From assembly GCA_030267565.1 (NCBI GenBank), contig BRXU01000043.1, positions 682,001 to 746,000 of the forward strand: a DNA stretch of 64,000 nucleotides, read 5' to 3'. Below the pieces are notes generated by a model. The model saw nothing but the letters and a program-made list of their open reading frames with translations, was not told where the DNA came from and did not search any database. Source of the DNA: Pleodorina starrii. Taxonomy: Eukaryota; Chlorophyta; Chlorophyceae; Chlamydomonadales; Volvocaceae. Below, in pieces: positions 40,987-53,750 of this stretch. A program made the position numbers and the translations under genes. The stretch's first letter is position 1. Each line of letters starts with the position of its first letter.

Positions 40987-43950
40987 TTAGTGGAAAAGCG
41001 GATCCCCGCTGATGGCGAATAAGTGGGCGAGGATCATACCGAAGCGCGAAGGCTTCCGAACTTGACGGCCGTGTCTTGTGACCATGGGTGCTCGTTGCGG
41101 CGTCGAGCCTTCAGGTGTCGCGCGTGTAGACGCGAACCTGTTTTGGGACTTGACTTGGTTTGGCTTGGCTTGGCGTGCCCAGTAGTCGCGCAGCAAATCG
41201 CCGCAATTCGTTAGATTCGCCTCGGGCTCCCACGAGTCGTACTCGGGCCCTTGGTTCTTCCAACGCATCAAGTAGTACCGTACGGTTCGACGTCGCGCCT
41301 TCACACCCTTGTGAAGCAAGACAGACTCGACCTCAAATTCCAACGCACCGTCGACAATCTCGGGTGGTTGAGGTAACTTAACGCGACCACCAGCATGGTA
41401 CCGGCGAAGAAGGGACACGTGAAACACGTCATGGATTCGAACTGATGGTGGAAGATCCAACCGGTACGCGACCGTGTTAATCTTTTCAGTCACCGCAAAC
41501 GGCCCAATATAACGTGGCAGCAACGTGCGCGGCCCCTGAAGGGTCATGTGCCGCGTGCTCACGAGAACTTGATCGCCAACGACCAACTCCCGTTTAGAGC
41601 GTCGCTTATCCGCCCAGCCACTTCTTCATCCGATCACGTGCAGCTTGCAAACAAGCCTTAGCACGTTCCTATGCGCGTTGCATGTCGGTGGCAAACCGAA
41701 CTGACAACGGATTGGCTAAGTCTGCGAACCGCAACTCAGCGCCAAGGTTTGCACCTTCGGTGTCAGCGCGTTGTCGCTCTTGGACCAATCGTTCCCGCAT
41801 ACTCTTGGTCCTCGCCTCCCCCAGTTTGCGAACCAGCAGGGAAGCAGGCGTAAGGGGTTCGTAACCATACATCAACCGGAAAGGTGTAGCCCGCGTTGAT
41901 TCATGCACTGAGTTGTTAATGGCAAATTCGGCCATCGGCAACCAGCGAGACCAGGAAGCATGATCGTCTGCCACATAATGACGTAACATGTCTTCCAAAA
42001 CACGATTAACGCGCTCCATTTGACCATCCGTTTCAGGGTGGTACCCAGAGCTCTGTCGCAAATCAATGTTGTGCATATCCAACAACGACTGAAAGAAAGC
42101 CGAAGTGAACTTAGGGTCACGGTCTGAGACAACAATCTGCGGCAGCCCATAGGAGCACACAAATGTCGTATAGAAAATCTCAGCCGTCTCAACAGCGGTA
42201 ATATCCGCCTTGCATGGGACAAAGTGTACCATCTTAGTCAGCTTGTCAACGAACACATAAATGCATGTGTGTCCGTTCGCATCCGAGGGGAGAGAAGTAA
42301 TAAAATCCATAGTCACGAATGACCACTTTTTCTCAGGAATAGGCAGCGGAAGAAGCTTACCCCCCGGTAGCGACGTGCATGTCTACCCGTACTCTCTGAC
42401 AACTGTCACATGTACGGCAATAGTCACTCACTGACTTCCTCATCTTAGGCCACCAGAAATGCCTTCGTACTAGGTCAAGAGTCTTGGTAACTCCCGTATG
42501 CCCAGCTAGAGGATGATCATGACATAAACGCAGTACGGTAGTGCGTGCATCCTGATAGGAAGGCACAACTAACGCATCACCGTGATACCAAAAGCCATCG
42601 CGCTGTTCAACGCCTGCGACATTACGCAGTTCGACAGCTTTGCTTTCGGCAGAAAACCATGGGTCGTGTCCATACCCTTCTTTGACCGTTTATTCGAACT
42701 TAGGAAAAGAGCTGGCGAGCTCTGCGGCGGCACCACGGAAGGAGGATATTTCCTTCAACCGTTGGGCGCTAATCGTCATCACCGTCGCCACATCACCCTC
42801 GATGTGCCTCGGAAGCCGAGACAACGGATCCGCTGGGTTACAGCGTCCCGTGCGATACTGCCAATCGAAAGCAAAGGACTCCAGAAATTCCGACCACCGC
42901 GCCTGTCGTCGAGAAAGTATGTCTTTCCGGCGCATGGCTGTGTTCGGTTCGTGATCTGTAATCACTGTGAACTTCACACCTTCTAAGTAACAACGTCACA
43001 GCTTAAGCGCGTGCACAACTGCAAGCAGTTCCTGCTCTGTGGTGATGTAGTTACGCTCCACAGGGGTCATCTTACGGCTCTCAAAAGCCACTGGTCGCCC
43101 ATGCTGAAGCAAAATCGCACCTAGCGCATAATCACTTGCATCCGCAATGACCTCAAAAGGCTCACGTGGATTGGGTAGCGCTAGCACAGGTGCCGAAGTG
43201 AGCGTTTCCTTAATCTGTTGGAAGGCCTCAGCGCATGCCTCCGACCAAACCCAAGGGACCTTAGGCAAAAGAAGCTTCGTGAGCGGCGCAGCCATTGCTG
43301 CATAAGCCCTGATGAACTTTCGGAAATAATTCGCAAGTCCGAGGAAGGAACGAAGGTCAGCTACGTTCTTAGGCACGGGCCATTCTTGCACGACGGCGGT
43401 CTTGCGCGGATCAGGCCGCACCCCGTCGGCTGACACGATGTGCCCTAAGAAAGTAACCGAAGGCTTAAAGAATTCACACTTCGACAGCTTACAGTAAAAC
43501 TGATGCTGTTCCAAACGCTTAAGCACTTAACCCAAATGCTGTACGTGCTCTTCCGCGTTGCGTGAGAAAATCAAAATGTCGTCCAAGTATACGACAACGT
43601 ACGGCAACCCTTGCAGTGCCGAGTTCATCGCAGACTGGAAAACAGCAGGTGCGTTTGTCAACCCAAACGGCATAACTTTGTATTGATAATGCCCGAATGG
43701 TGTCCTAAACGCCGTGCGTTCGACGTCGCTAGGCGGTAACCGAATCTGGTGATACCCCTGCATTAAGTCGAGAGAGCTGAAAACTTTTGCACCATGTAAC
43801 CGGTCTAACAAATCATCTATCCGCGGCAACGGATAACGATTTGTTGTTGACAGCTCTATAATCAACGCACATACGTAAAGTACCGTCCTTCTTTTTAACG
43901 ACAAGGGGTTGGTGTCGGCTTCCTTGAAGCCGGAAAAAGGGCGGGGCCCC
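40987..43950 (-). pseudogene. Gypsy-A pol, 3' part: RT, RNase H, integrase, chromodomain-like
   Basis: From right to left: KKKDGTLRMCVDYRAVN and RYPLPRIDDLLDRLHGAKVF, then the RT box YVVVYLDDILIFSRN; a TAA at 43527; CEFFKPSVTFLGHIVSADG and the RNase H start ADASDYALGAILLQHG; later TDHEPNT and RQARWSEFLESFAFDW. The integrase zinc finger is HPLAGHTGVTKTL ... CRTCDSCQ (about 42500-42400) and the core is MDFITSLP, VSDRDPKFTS and DGQMERVNRVLED (about 42310-42000). The C-terminal ORF (41586-40987) has a chromodomain-like stretch, FEVESVLLHKG to YDSWEPEANL. At least five frame changes show decay. It continues at 47955 beyond the inserted satellite block. Confidence 0.88.
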
Positions 43951-44826
43951 ACTAAATCCGTACGGGTGGAGTTGAGTGCTAGGGCGGCGAGGGCGTGAAG
44001 TGTGAGAGTGTCGACATTCCTGCTGATAGACAGCCCGAGCTTTATTCACGAAATGCCTGCGGCTTCAGCAATGCACCCCACGTATAGCATCGCGCTCTAT
44101 CTATCTCGGCACTGTGTAACTCTACTTCCGGCAAGCGCATTGGCTGAAGTTATTTGACAGTAGACATGGAGCGTATCATTCACATATCACGCAGGCTGGC
44201 TTGCCAATAGAAGGACAGCGGAACTGTTAGTTTGCGAGGGCCGCGACGACATGCACTTGCCGGAGAGAGTGCACAGGCTTCGCTACCGAGGTATTTGCCG
44301 TATCGTAGAGCAGGCTTGACAACTTTAACATTAGGACCGGGACTGTGGAAGTCCCCTAGGTTGCCGACTGCATCGTGCGTGCATTGGCGGCTTGGCGTCC
44401 AACAACCAGCAGTTTGCCCCTCATGGTTTGCTCCTTGCAACCTTTGTAATAGAAATATGCGTGTGGTCGCGGCTCGCGGGAAGAATGTTCACAATGCAAA
44501 CATAGTTGGTTGCTTGCCGAAACGAAGATTCATTTCACGCCGTCATGTCAGAATTCCACTGTAAGGAACGATGCATCTTCTGGAATTAATTCTAGGCCGA
44601 GAGGTGTTGGTTTGACCTCGGCCTCAGTGCATGGAGACTGCCAAACTGGTTTGTACTCGTTCGATGTTGGGTTCCAATAATAATTTTACCGTGCAATAAA
44701 GAATGTAATCTTCTACTTCTGCAGCCTTTCCGTTGGCCGAAAGTCTACACTTGTCCAATTACTTCCATCCCACGTCCAACGTCCCACGCACGGGCACACG
44801 GACATGGGCAATCCTACAAGCGTGCG

Positions 44827-47690
44827 CCCTTTGGGCCGCGGGCTGCCGTAGCGCCCCTTGCGGATGCGGATGCGACGCGATGCGACACGACGCGATGTGA
44901 CCGACGCGATGCGACACGACGCTCCGCGACGCGACGTTATGCTACGCTCCGCTATGCTTCATTACGATTCGCTACGCAACGCTATGCTACACTACGCTAC
45001 GCTAGGCTACATGACGTGATGCGACGCGACGATGCTACACTACATTACATGACGCGACGTGATGCTATGCTACGCTCCGTGATGCTCCAAGCTACGCTCC
45101 ACTACGCTCCATTACGATCCGCTACACAACGCTATGCTACGCTACGCTACGCTAGGCTACATGACGCGACGTGACGCTATGCTACGTTCCGTGATGCTCC
45201 ACACTACGCTCCGCTACGCTCCATTACGATCCGCTATGCAACGTATGCTACGCTACGCTACACTAGGCTACATGACGCGACGACGCGACGTCGTTGTGTT
45301 GTGTAGCATTGCAATGCGATCCTGCATGCTGCGCTGCACTACGCGACGCGACGCGACGCAACGTGACGTGACGCGACGCGACGCAACGCGACACGATGCG
45401 ACGCGACGCAACATGATGCGACGCGACATGACGCGACGCGATGTGACGCGACGCGACGCGACACGATGCTACACTACACTATGCTCCGCGGGAAGGCGCG
45501 TGCGCGACTTCAATCGTGCACGTTGAAATGTGACGTGCGATTTACGATCGTGCACGTTGCACTACACTATGGTACGCGACGCGACGCTATGCTACACGGC
45601 GATGAGCGGCGGCGAGCGGAAACGAATAACGAGCGGCGACGACGCGAGCAGCGACGAGCCACGACGAGCAGTGACTAACTTTGAGAGAGCGAGCGAGCGA
45701 GCGACAGCGTAGCGAAGCGCAGCAGAACGTAGCGGAGCGCTGTGCAGGCGCGCACGACTTTATTCGCCGACTACACGACACGACGCTATGTTCCGCGATA
45801 CGCTCCGCTATGCTTCGTTACGATCCGCTACGCAACGCTATGCAACGCTACGCTATGCTATGCAGCATCCTAAGTAGCGCGAGTGCACGATCGCATTTTC
45901 CTCGCAAATCGCAAGGCGACTAACTTTGACAAGCCTAACGCTATGATATCGCACATAAATGATTTCTATGATATATCTATATGCATGCAGTACATCCCGC
46001 GACGCCCAAACAATTTACGCACTTTACGCGTCGGGGTTTCGGAGCCGAGCAATTCTCCTTCACGATAGCAATACGATTCACATCGCGCCGCAATGTCACA
46101 ATTCCATGATTTAAATTTTGACAGCGATTGCGATGATTTCCACGCGCGGAGACGTTGTTGCGACTTCGGCCGCGATCAACTGTTACTATTTCAAACTTCA
46201 ACTTGAATGAACACATGAACGAACGCAAATCAGCTATACAGGATGCACTACAAGCGCGCGCCCTTTGGGCCGCGGGCTGCCGTAGCGCCCCTTGCGGATG
46301 CGGACACGACACGACGCGACGCGACGTGATGCGACACGACGCGACGCGACGCGACGTTATGCTACGCTACGGTACGCTAGGCTCCGCGACGCGACGTTAT
46401 GCTACGCTGTGCTATGCTTCATTACGATTCGCTACGCAACGCTATGCTACACTACGCTACGCTAGGCTACATGACGTGATGCGACGTGACGATGCTACAC
46501 TACATTACATGCTCCAAGCTACGCTCCACTACGCTCCATTACGATCCGCTACACAACGCTACGCTACGCTACGCTACGCTACGCTACATGACGCGACGTG
46601 ACGCTATGTTACGTTCCGTGATGCTCCACACTACGCTCCGCTACGCTTCATTACGATCCGCTACACGACGCTATGCTACGCTACGCTACGCTAGGCTACA
46701 TGACGCGACCACACGACGTCGTTGCGTTGCGTAGCATTGCAATGCGATCCTGCATGCTGCGCTGCACTACGCGACGCGACGTGACGTGGCGTGACGCGAC
46801 GCGACGCGACGTGACGTGACACGACGCGACACAACGCGACACGATGCGACGCGACGCAACATGATGCGACGCGACATCACACGACGCGATGCGATGCGAC
46901 ACGACGCTACACTACACTATGCTCCGCGGGAAGGCGCGTGCGCGACTTCAATCGTGCACGTTGAAATGTGACGTGCGATTTACGATCGTGCACACTGCAC
47001 TACACTATGGTACGCGACGCGACGCTACGCTACACGGCGATGAGCGGCGGCGAGCTGCAACGAATAAAGAGCGGCGACGACGCGAGCAGCGACGAGCCAC
47101 GACGAGCGGCGATTAACTTTGAGCGAGCGAGCGAGCGAGCGACAGCGTAGCGAAGCGCAACAGAACGTAGCGGAGCGCTGCGCAGGCGCGCACGACTTTA
47201 TTCACCGACTACACGACGCGACGCTATGCTGCGCGATACGCTCCGCTATGCTTCGTTACGATCCGCTACGCAACGCTATGCAACGCTACGCTATGCTATG
47301 CAGCATCCTAAGTAGCGCGAGTGCACGATCGCATTTTCCTCGCAAATCGCAAGGCGACTAACTTTGACAAGCCTAACGCTATGATATCGCACATAAATGA
47401 TTTTTATGATATATCTATATGCATGCAGCACAACCCGCGACGCCAACAAAATTTACGCACTTTACGCGTCGGGGTTTCGGAGCCGAGCAATTCTCCTTCA
47501 CGATAGCAATACGATTCACATCGCGCCGCAATGTCACAATTCCATTATTTAAATTTTGACAGCGATTGCGATGATTTCCACGCGCGGAGACGTTGATGCG
47601 ACTTCGGCTGCGATCAACTGTTACTATTTCAAACTTCAACTTGAATGAACACATGAACGAACGCATATCAGCTATACAGGATGCACTATG
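44827..47690 (+). repeat. Two tandem 1.43-kb blocks made of NACGN pentamers
   Basis: CCCTTTGGGCCGCGGGCTGC begins at 44827 and again at 46261. The later landmark GCACATAAATGATTT recurs about 1.44 kb apart (near 45950 and 47389). Within each block long runs keep a strict 5-bp period but vary among a few pentamers. A less similar third copy of the block end may be present near 44510-44640. Confidence 0.85.
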
Positions 47691-47938
47691 CTATCCGAAA
47701 TGCCGAAACGAAAAGCGAAATTCCGGGAAATCCAAATTACAGCGCTACGGACGGACACTTGAGTGGGGTAAGGCCTCCGCTTCTCTAGCTACGCTAGAGG
47801 CGCTACGGCTATGCTATCCGAAATGCCGAAACGAAAAGCGAAATTCCAGAGAATCCAAATTACATCTGACACACACACGGACACCATTCCAGTGAGGTAA
47901 GGCCTCCGCTTCTCTAGCTACGCTAGAGGCGCTACGGC
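47688..47938 (+). repeat. 123-bp tandem duplication with a palindrome
   Basis: ATGCTATCCGAAATGCCGAA at 47688 and 47811. Each copy ends in CTCTAGCTACGCTAGAGGCG, whose CTCTAGC/GCTAGAG arms form a hairpin. It is the right end of the inserted block. Confidence 0.85.
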
Positions 47939-47954
47939 GACAGGGCGGGGCCCC

Positions 47955-48625
47955 CCTGGGCGCTTCACGCTGGGGCCCCGGCCAAAAAGAACCCGCGCCC
48001 CGAAAGGAGAGCATGAGGGGTCTATAAACCCCTTAGCCAACAGGTCCGTAATTTGCCGCTGCATTTCCTCTTGCTCAGGCAGCGAATATCGAAACATACG
48101 CTGCACCGGAGGTCGAGCACCCGGCTCTAACGGCACGACCGAAGGCAAACCCCTATCAGGTGGCAACGTAGCAGGCAACTGATCGGGGAAAAGATGTTCC
48201 TTCTCCATCAGTAACGCCCTTAACCGCAAATCCGCTGGGGAATCCCCACGCACGGCTTCCCGTACCTTTTGCACGAAAGCGGTTTCCTTGATTGGTGGAG
48301 CCTCGCCTCCCCCCGGTTCTGAAGGTGCAGCCACGGCAGCCACAGAGGGCTCCGGCAACTTGGTAACCAAGCAGAGAAAAGCCACATCGCCGTCATCCAG
48401 TGCCTGTACCGTAGCGCACGTTACCCAAGGCAATAGTCGGCACCGGAGTTGACCCGTCTGGTGGTTGAACCCGCAAGCCCACGCACGCGCCGCGCAAACC
48501 CGGCACTTCTGTGCTCCTGTCTCCCGTAACCTGTAATCTCGTGGCTTTTGCCGAAGCTGTCGAGCTGAATGAGCATGCTTTTCGAGAAAGAGCGAACGAG
48601 ACGAGGAGTGGGGACCGACTGCCAA
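47955..48625 (-). pseudogene. Gypsy-A pol, middle part (protease/RT linker and RT start)
   Basis: The minus frame contains a Cys-rich segment (KCRVCAARAWACGFNHQTG) and then the RT entry: DRGLPSVVPLEPGARPPVQR, EEMQRQITDLLAKGFIDPS and CSPFGARVLF. It breaks off at the inserted satellite block. It resembles the corresponding part of Gypsy-B ([20 protein letters not shown]) at a clear distance, so it is a different family. Confidence 0.8.
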
Positions 48626-48929
48626 GGGCCCTTACACTGCAGGAGAACTCAGCCTAACACAAGCCGCGCGCTCGGCCCTCCAGGCCGCCCACCAGCTGAG
48701 CGCGCGGCCACCCGACACGAAACCCACACCCCGCGGCGCGACACCGATACGCAACCGCGCACTACCGAACCGCCGCCGCTGCGGCAAGAACACACCTGAA
48801 CCACCGCCCCATCAGGGCGACAACCACAGCCGGCAAATGCCCGGTGAAAACCACGGGCGAAACCCCCATCCCCCTCCGCGCCACCCACCGCCCCAACCAC
48901 ACCCAGACAAAGAACCCCCCCAGCCCCGC
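48626..48929 (-). other. Decayed Gypsy-A pol segment left of Gypsy-B
   Basis: Low-complexity GC-rich sequence between the RT start and the Gypsy-B insertion. I cannot assign codons confidently. Confidence 0.4.
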
Positions 48930-49405
48930 TGTTGTGTAATGAAAATAGCTAAGTAAGTCCACTGCTGTGGTGGCAGTGAAAACCGCCGATTGAGAGATAT
49001 GATTAGCCTTAAGTATCCACGAGTCTCGTGGAGCGTGTGCAGATCATGCTTGTAGTACATCCGTTGTAGAATCTCCATAGGAGGGTATACTCTCAACCGG
49101 ACTCAGACCGAGAAGTGAAGTGCAGCCCAGAATGAGTATCGGACAGACTCCCGATACGGCTCAGCACTACCAGAGACCAGATGCCTCGACCGCCGTCAGA
49201 ATACGTCAGCCCCAAGGATACGCTCAGATAGCATAACCTTTACAGATATATGCATACAGATATTATGCATATTCAGATTATTATTCGCATGCACAGATGC
49301 ATCACTCAGACCTGCCGACAGTTATTAGCAGTTAGTTAAGACAGTTACTTATTCGAATACAGACAGTTATTAACAGTGCAGCGTATCAGAATACGTGACA
49401 CAACA
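48930..49405 (-). repeat. Gypsy-B 3' LTR
   Basis: 476 bp; same family as the solo LTR at 32208. In element orientation it follows pol by one base. Confidence 0.95.
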
Positions 49406-49420
49406 ACTATCCCCCCTCAG
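49406..49420 (-). other. Gypsy-B polypurine tract
   Basis: Minus strand CTGAGGGGGGATAGT directly before the 3' LTR. It contains the pol stop codon TAG (49407-49409), so pol coding and the plus-strand primer overlap. Confidence 0.75.
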
Positions 49421-52400
49421 GACGCAGCGTCCTCGCTGCACCCCGCGCGCGCAGTCGCGCAGCCTCCAGATCAGCAGCCATGTCAGGGGTGAAGTTGCGT
49501 GCAGGTTCCCAGCTGTTGTGCTCAGAAGTGTACCCAGCCCACTTGACAAGGTACTCATGCACGTTGCGGAAACTCTTGCCAGAGCGCACGCGGCGGATGC
49601 GGTAATCAAGGATACGCTCGACAGAGTAAAGCCTGTCACCCCCGTCCTCAACCTCAGGACCCGACTCAGTCGCCGGCTCGGGAGGGTCCCCACGGTACGG
49701 CCGGACTAGCGACACGTGAAAAGTAGGGTGGATGCGCATCTCCTTAGGAAGTTTCAGTTCAACCGCAGCAGTTCCCACCATGCGTACGACAGGGTACGGA
49801 CCAACCCAGCGCGGAAGCAACTTACGTGGACCCCCAGACTGCAGGTGCAAGTTCTTCGCGTTCAGCATCACCAGCTGCTCAGGAAGGAAGGTCACGTCCC
49901 GCTTGCCTCGGTTGTAGTACACCGCAGCCTTCTGTTGAGCAGCATCAATACAGGCTTTGGCGTCAGTCAGACGAGACACGAAGGATTTAGCAAAGTGCTT
50001 AGCCGCAGGTACCGGAATGTCCAACTCACGCCAAACAGGAAGCGCGGGATGCCAGCCGTAATTTAGGAAGAAAGGGCTTTTTCCCGTGGAACGATTCACG
50101 GCGTTATTCATAGCGAACTCAGCGGCAGACAGATACGTGTCCCACTCAGAAGGGTTGCGACCAGCATAGTTACGCAACATCTCGCCCAGAACGCGATTCA
50201 CACGCTCAGTTTGCCCGTCGGTTTGAGGGTGATACGCCGTCGACAGATCGACGCGCATCTTCAGCGCAACCCCCAACACGTCCCAAAACTTACTCGCAAA
50301 TTGCGGTCCGCGGTCAGTTACCACGTTAATAGGGACGCCATGCAAACGCACGACGTTGTCGAAAAACAGCCGTGCAGCGCGCTCCGCAGTGCAGGAAGAC
50401 GACGTCGGGGCCAGGTGCACCATCTTAGTCAAGCGATCAACCATGACAAAGACCGCGTCGTATCCCCCCTCAGTTTTGGGCAGCGAAACAACAAAGTCCA
50501 TGGAAACGCTCTCCCACGGCCTATGGGGAACAGGCAAAGGACTCAGTAAGCCCAGGGCCCTACCACCGGACTTGTTGTGCTGGCACTCGTGGCAGCTGAG
50601 AACGAAGTTCTCCACGTCCTTGGCCAACCGCGGCCACCAGAACGTCCGACGGAGCTGCTCCAGCATGCGCGTGCGGCCAGGGTGACCTGCCAAGGGCCCT
50701 TCATGGAACGTTTTCAGTATGTCCCGACGGAGGGCGTCATCGTTAGGCACGACAATCTGCCGGTTGTCACCATCAAAGCGCAGCCACACACCATACTGAA
50801 AGCGCAGAGAAGCAGTATGCGCGGGTTTAGCGAACCACGCATCAGCAGAATAGGCTTGTCGAATCCGATCGACCAGGCCGCGTGAAAGCGACCGCGCAAC
50901 GGGACCCCCTTTTACCTGCGAGGGAGGGGCACCAGCTGCTGCCCGGCCCGTTTCCGCTAACTCGGTCGGGGCCGGGGCGACAGCTCGCGCCGTTGAAGAG
51001 GGAATCTTGGACCTTGACGGAGCCCTGGAGACCGCACGCTCCTGCGCTTGTGCAGAGGTCGCGGCATCTGTGGGCTGCAAAGTAAAGTCAGCATCAGAGA
51101 CGGGGTCAGAATCCCGTTGCGAAGCCTGCAGAGCAGCTCTGCGTGTGACTACAGCAGACAGATATGGACCAGACCGAACAGACAGATCAGACAGATCCTG
51201 CGGCAGAACCAACGACAGGATCGCAGCGTGCAGGGAGGGGTGACGGCTCAGAGCGTCAGCCACATTCAGCGTACCAGCACAGTGCTCCCAGGTGTAGTTG
51301 AACCGCGCCATGAACTCCATCCAGCGGGCTTGCCGGCGGTTCAGGGTCGGCACACCTTGCAGGAACGTGAGGGGCTTGTGGTCAGTCTTCACAACGAAGG
51401 CACGGCCTTCCAGATAGCACCGACACTCACGCAACGCATGCACAACTGCCAGAAGTTCCTGTTCACCCGTCGTGTATTTGCGCTCCGCATTGGAAAACTT
51501 CTTGCTCAGGAAGGCAACCGGGCGCCCTTCCTGGAGAAGCACCGCTCCCGACCCGTCTAGAGACGCATCAGACACGACCTCTATCCGGTACGGCAGGGAG
51601 TCATCAGGGAAACGCAACACGATATCTTCGGCCACAGCGCGCTTAATGGCCTCGAAAGCGGACTGACACGCCGGGGTCCAGGCATCAGGAGACGAGAATG
51701 CACTCTTCCGCGTCAGATTAGTCAGAGGCGCCGCTAAGATAGAGTAGCGGTTGATGAACTTACGGAAGTAGTTAGTCAGGCCCAGAAACTTACGCAGCTC
51801 TTGCAGATTGGTAGGAGCCGGCCAGTCCCGCACCTCGGCAGTCTTGCGGGGGTCCATGCGGATGCCGTCGGCAGAGATGACGTGGCCCAGATACTCCACC
51901 TGCGGTTGGCACCAGTGGCACTTGGACCGCTTGGCGTAGAGCTGTTCTCGTCGCAGAGTATCCAGAACAAGACGCAGGTGCCGCAGATGCTCCTCGCGCG
52001 TCTTGGAGTAGATCAGAACATCATCCAGATAGCACACCACGAACTCATCGATGTACGGCCTGAAGATACGGTTCATGGCGGCTTGGAAAGTGGCGGGCGC
52101 GTTAACCAACCCAAAGGACAGAACAGTGTATTCGTAATGACCGAAAGGCGTACGAAAGGCAGTCTTGGGAATATCCGACTCAGCAATGCGGATTTGGTTA
52201 TAGCCCTGCTGCAGGTCAATAGAGCTAAAGTACTTCGCACCCCGCAACTTATCCAGCAGATCGTCAACCCGCGGCAGAGGGTAGCGGTTCTTCACCGTCA
52301 CAGAGTTCAGCCCCCTATAGTCAATGCACATCCGGAGCCCGCCATCCTTCTTCGCGACAAACAGGATCGGCGCGGAGTAGGGCGACGTGCTAGGACGGAT

Positions 52401-53747
52401 CATACCTTTAGCCAGCAGGTCAGTCACCTGGCGTTTCACCTCGTCCAGCTTCAAGGGACTCAGACGGTACATGGGGCGCGACACAGGCGTTGCACCAGGA
52501 GCCAGAGGGATGGTATGGTCCACCGGGCGCATTGGCAGTAGCCCAGGAATCTCCCTGAAGACGTCCTCATATTCCTTCAGCAGGGCTTGCAACTCGGGAT
52601 CGGCAGCGTCAGACGAAGGGATCGCGGAGTTCAAAACAAGCTTGGGACGCACCAGCAGAGCATGGGCACCACGCCGCAGAAGACGGGTTGCAGCACGACG
52701 GCCTATCAGTTCAGGATCGTCGCGGCGACAGATCGCAGCAGCAGCAAAATTGACGCAGGGTGTTTCCCCCCCTTCCCGTCTAGGCCCCCGACTAGACAGC
52801 AGCGGAACCTTGCAGGACAAAGCCCCCTTGCACAGACACAAGCACTTAGCCCCGTAATCGAGCACAGCGGCATGCTGAACTAGCGTGGAAGACCCAAGGA
52901 TGTACGATGCTGCATCAGTCAGGTCAGGCAGCACGTACGGCTCAACAGAAAGCCGAAGGGGTCCCACAGCAAGTCGCAGAGAGACCTGCCCCGCAATGGC
53001 CTGCTTACCTCCGTCCGCGAGCGTCACGTGAGCCCAAGGCGAATCTCGGATAGACAAGCCCAGGCGTTGCACGGTAGACGCCGTGATGAAGTCGTGACTG
53101 GCGCCCGAGTCCACCAGAGCGGACAACTTGAGGCCACCAGCGCCAACGGTGACGAGTGGCAGAGAGTCACCTGCGAGCGCCGCAGCGACTGGCATACGGA
53201 GGGATGAGATGTACGGCGGCGCGTCCGGCAAGGGTACAGAGGCAGACGGCGCGTCGTACCAAACATCGGAAGCGTACGGGATGCCAGGCAGTTCAACAGG
53301 GCTACCAGACAGATCAACCTCACTGAACAGGACAGTACCCTGAGCAAAGCGGCGAACCCGACGCATACCTGACAGAAGCTGACCAGCCTTGGTGGCAACA
53401 TGAGCAGGCAGAAGGACAACGGCCGCAGTATCAGGACGACGGCGCTTGCATGCACGATAGTGGGCAAGCTGACGCTGAAGCTCATGCAAAGATGCAGGGG
53501 CAAACCAAACCGTGTGGCCGCCGAGATCGACAGAGGACAGGGGACGGGAGGCGGGCCTGTACAGATTACAGTCGTCTGTGAATCCGGCGCACACAGACTG
53601 CGCGTCGAAAGACGAACACCGTCCAATCACCTGCTCGATCCCAGCGAGCACGGAAGGCAAAACGGCACGAACCGCACGGAAGCGTCCGACAGACAGTTCG
53701 CTACCTAGCCCAGGAGACGGCCCCGAAGCGAGCCCCTGGGCAACCTC
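49407..53747 (-). CDS. pol: Gypsy-B pol: protease-RT-RNase H-integrase-chromodomain
   Basis: Open for more than 1400 codons in the same frame as gag, separated from it only by the TAG at 53748-53750. No ATG lies near the 5' end, so readthrough is the likely mode; 53747 is the first codon after the stop. Domains in order: aspartic protease [12 protein letters not shown] (about residue 185 counted from 53660); RT with [20 protein letters not shown] and [12 protein letters not shown]; RNase [19 protein letters not shown] and [11 protein letters not shown]; integrase zinc finger H...[10 protein letters not shown] and core [19 protein letters not shown] and [14 protein letters not shown]-terminal chromodomain [11 protein letters not shown] to [14 protein letters not shown]. 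The chromodomain places it among chromoviruses, which tend to integrate into marked chromatin. No frameshift seen. Confidence 0.95.
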   Translation of the reverse strand, partial: EVAQGLASGPSPGLGSELSVGRFRAVRAVLPSVLAGIEQVIGRCSSFDAQSVCAGFTDDCNLYRPASRPLSSVDLGGHTVWFAPASLHELQRQLAHYRACKRRRPDTAAVVLLPAHVATKAGQLLSGMRRVRRFAQGTVLFSEVDLSGSPVELPGIPYASDVWYDAPSASVPLPDAPPYISSLRMPVAAALAGDSLPLVTVGAGGLKLSALVDSGASHDFITASTVQRLGLSIRDSPWAHVTLADGGKQAIAGQVSLRLAVGPLRLSVEPYVLPDLTDAASYILGSSTLVQHAAVLDYGAKCLCLCKGALSCKVPLLSSRGPRREGGETPCVNFAAAAICRRDDPELIGRRAATRLLRRGAHALLVRPKLVLNSAIPSSDAADPELQALLKEYEDVFREIPGLLPMRPVDHTIPLAPGATPVSRPMYRLSPLKLDEVKRQVTDLLAKGMIRPSTSPYSAPILFVAKKDGGLRMCIDYRGLNSVTVKNRYPLPRVDDLLDKLRGAKYFSSIDLQQGYNQIRIAESDIPKTAFRTPFGHYEYTVLSFGLVNAPATFQAAMNRIFRPYIDEFVVCYLDDVLIYSKTREEHLRHLRLVLDTLRREQLYAKRSKCHWCQPQVEYLGHVISADGIRMDPRKTAEVRDWPAPTNLQELRKFLGLTNYFRKFINRYSILAAPLTNLTRKSAFSSPDAWTPACQSAFEAIKRAVAEDIVLRFPDDSLPYRIEVVSDASLDGSGAVLLQEGRPVAFLSKKFSNAERKYTTGEQELLAVVHALRECRCYLEGRAFVVKTDHKPLTFLQGVPTLNRRQARWMEFMARFNYTWEHCAGTLNVADALSRHPSLHAAILSLVLPQDLSDLSVRSGPYLSAVVTRRAALQASQRDSDPVSDADFTLQPTDAATSAQAQERAVSRAPSRSKIPSSTARAVAPAPTELAETGRAAAGAPPSQVKGGPVARSLSRGLVDRIRQAYSADAWFAKPAHTASLRFQYGVWLRFDGDNRQIVVPNDDALRRDILKTFHEGPLAGHPGRTRMLEQLRRTFWWPRLAKDVENFVLSCHECQHNKSGGRALGLLSPLPVPHRPWESVSMDFVVSLPKTEGGYDAVFVMVDRLTKMVHLAPTSSSCTAERAARLFFDNVVRLHGVPINVVTDRGPQFASKFWDVLGVALKMRVDLSTAYHPQTDGQTERVNRVLGEMLRNYAGRNPSEWDTYLSAAEFAMNNAVNRSTGKSPFFLNYGWHPALPVWRELDIPVPAAKHFAKSFVSRLTDAKACIDAAQQKAAVYYNRGKRDVTFLPEQLVMLNAKNLHLQSGGPRKLLPRWVGPYPVVRMVGTAAVELKLPKEMRIHPTFHVSLVRPYRGDPPEPATESGPEVEDGGDRLYSVERILDYRIRRVRSGKSFRNVHEYLVKWAGYTSEHNSWEPARNFTPDMAADLEAARLRARGAARTLRPEGG

Positions 53748-53750
53748 CTA
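53748..53750 (-). promoter_or_regulatory. In-frame UAG between gag and pol (probable readthrough site)
   Basis: The minus strand reads GCT TAG GAG GTT. The pol frame continues open for 29 codons before even an alternative start codon (TTG at 53660) and has no ATG, which argues for suppression of this one stop. Confidence 0.6.

Larger units (their letters stand above)
43951..47941. mobile_element. 4-kb non-coding insertion of pentanucleotide satellite in Gypsy-A RT
   Basis: It is bounded by a 13-bp direct repeat AGGGCGGGGCCCC (43938-43950 and 47942-47954) that I read as a target duplication. Its removal brings together the two halves of the RT coding region. The interior has about 870 bp of ordinary sequence, then arrays of 5-bp units (GACGC, TACGC, TACGT, TAGGC, GACAC). 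It has no ORF with domain features and no terminal inverted repeats that I can see. Class unknown. Confidence 0.65.

Noticed and set aside
45134..46902. Arg/Thr/Leu-rich frames in the pentanucleotide region (MLRYATLGYMTRRD...)
   Set aside because: A 5-bp repeat gives a 15-bp codon cycle and long stop-free runs by composition alone.
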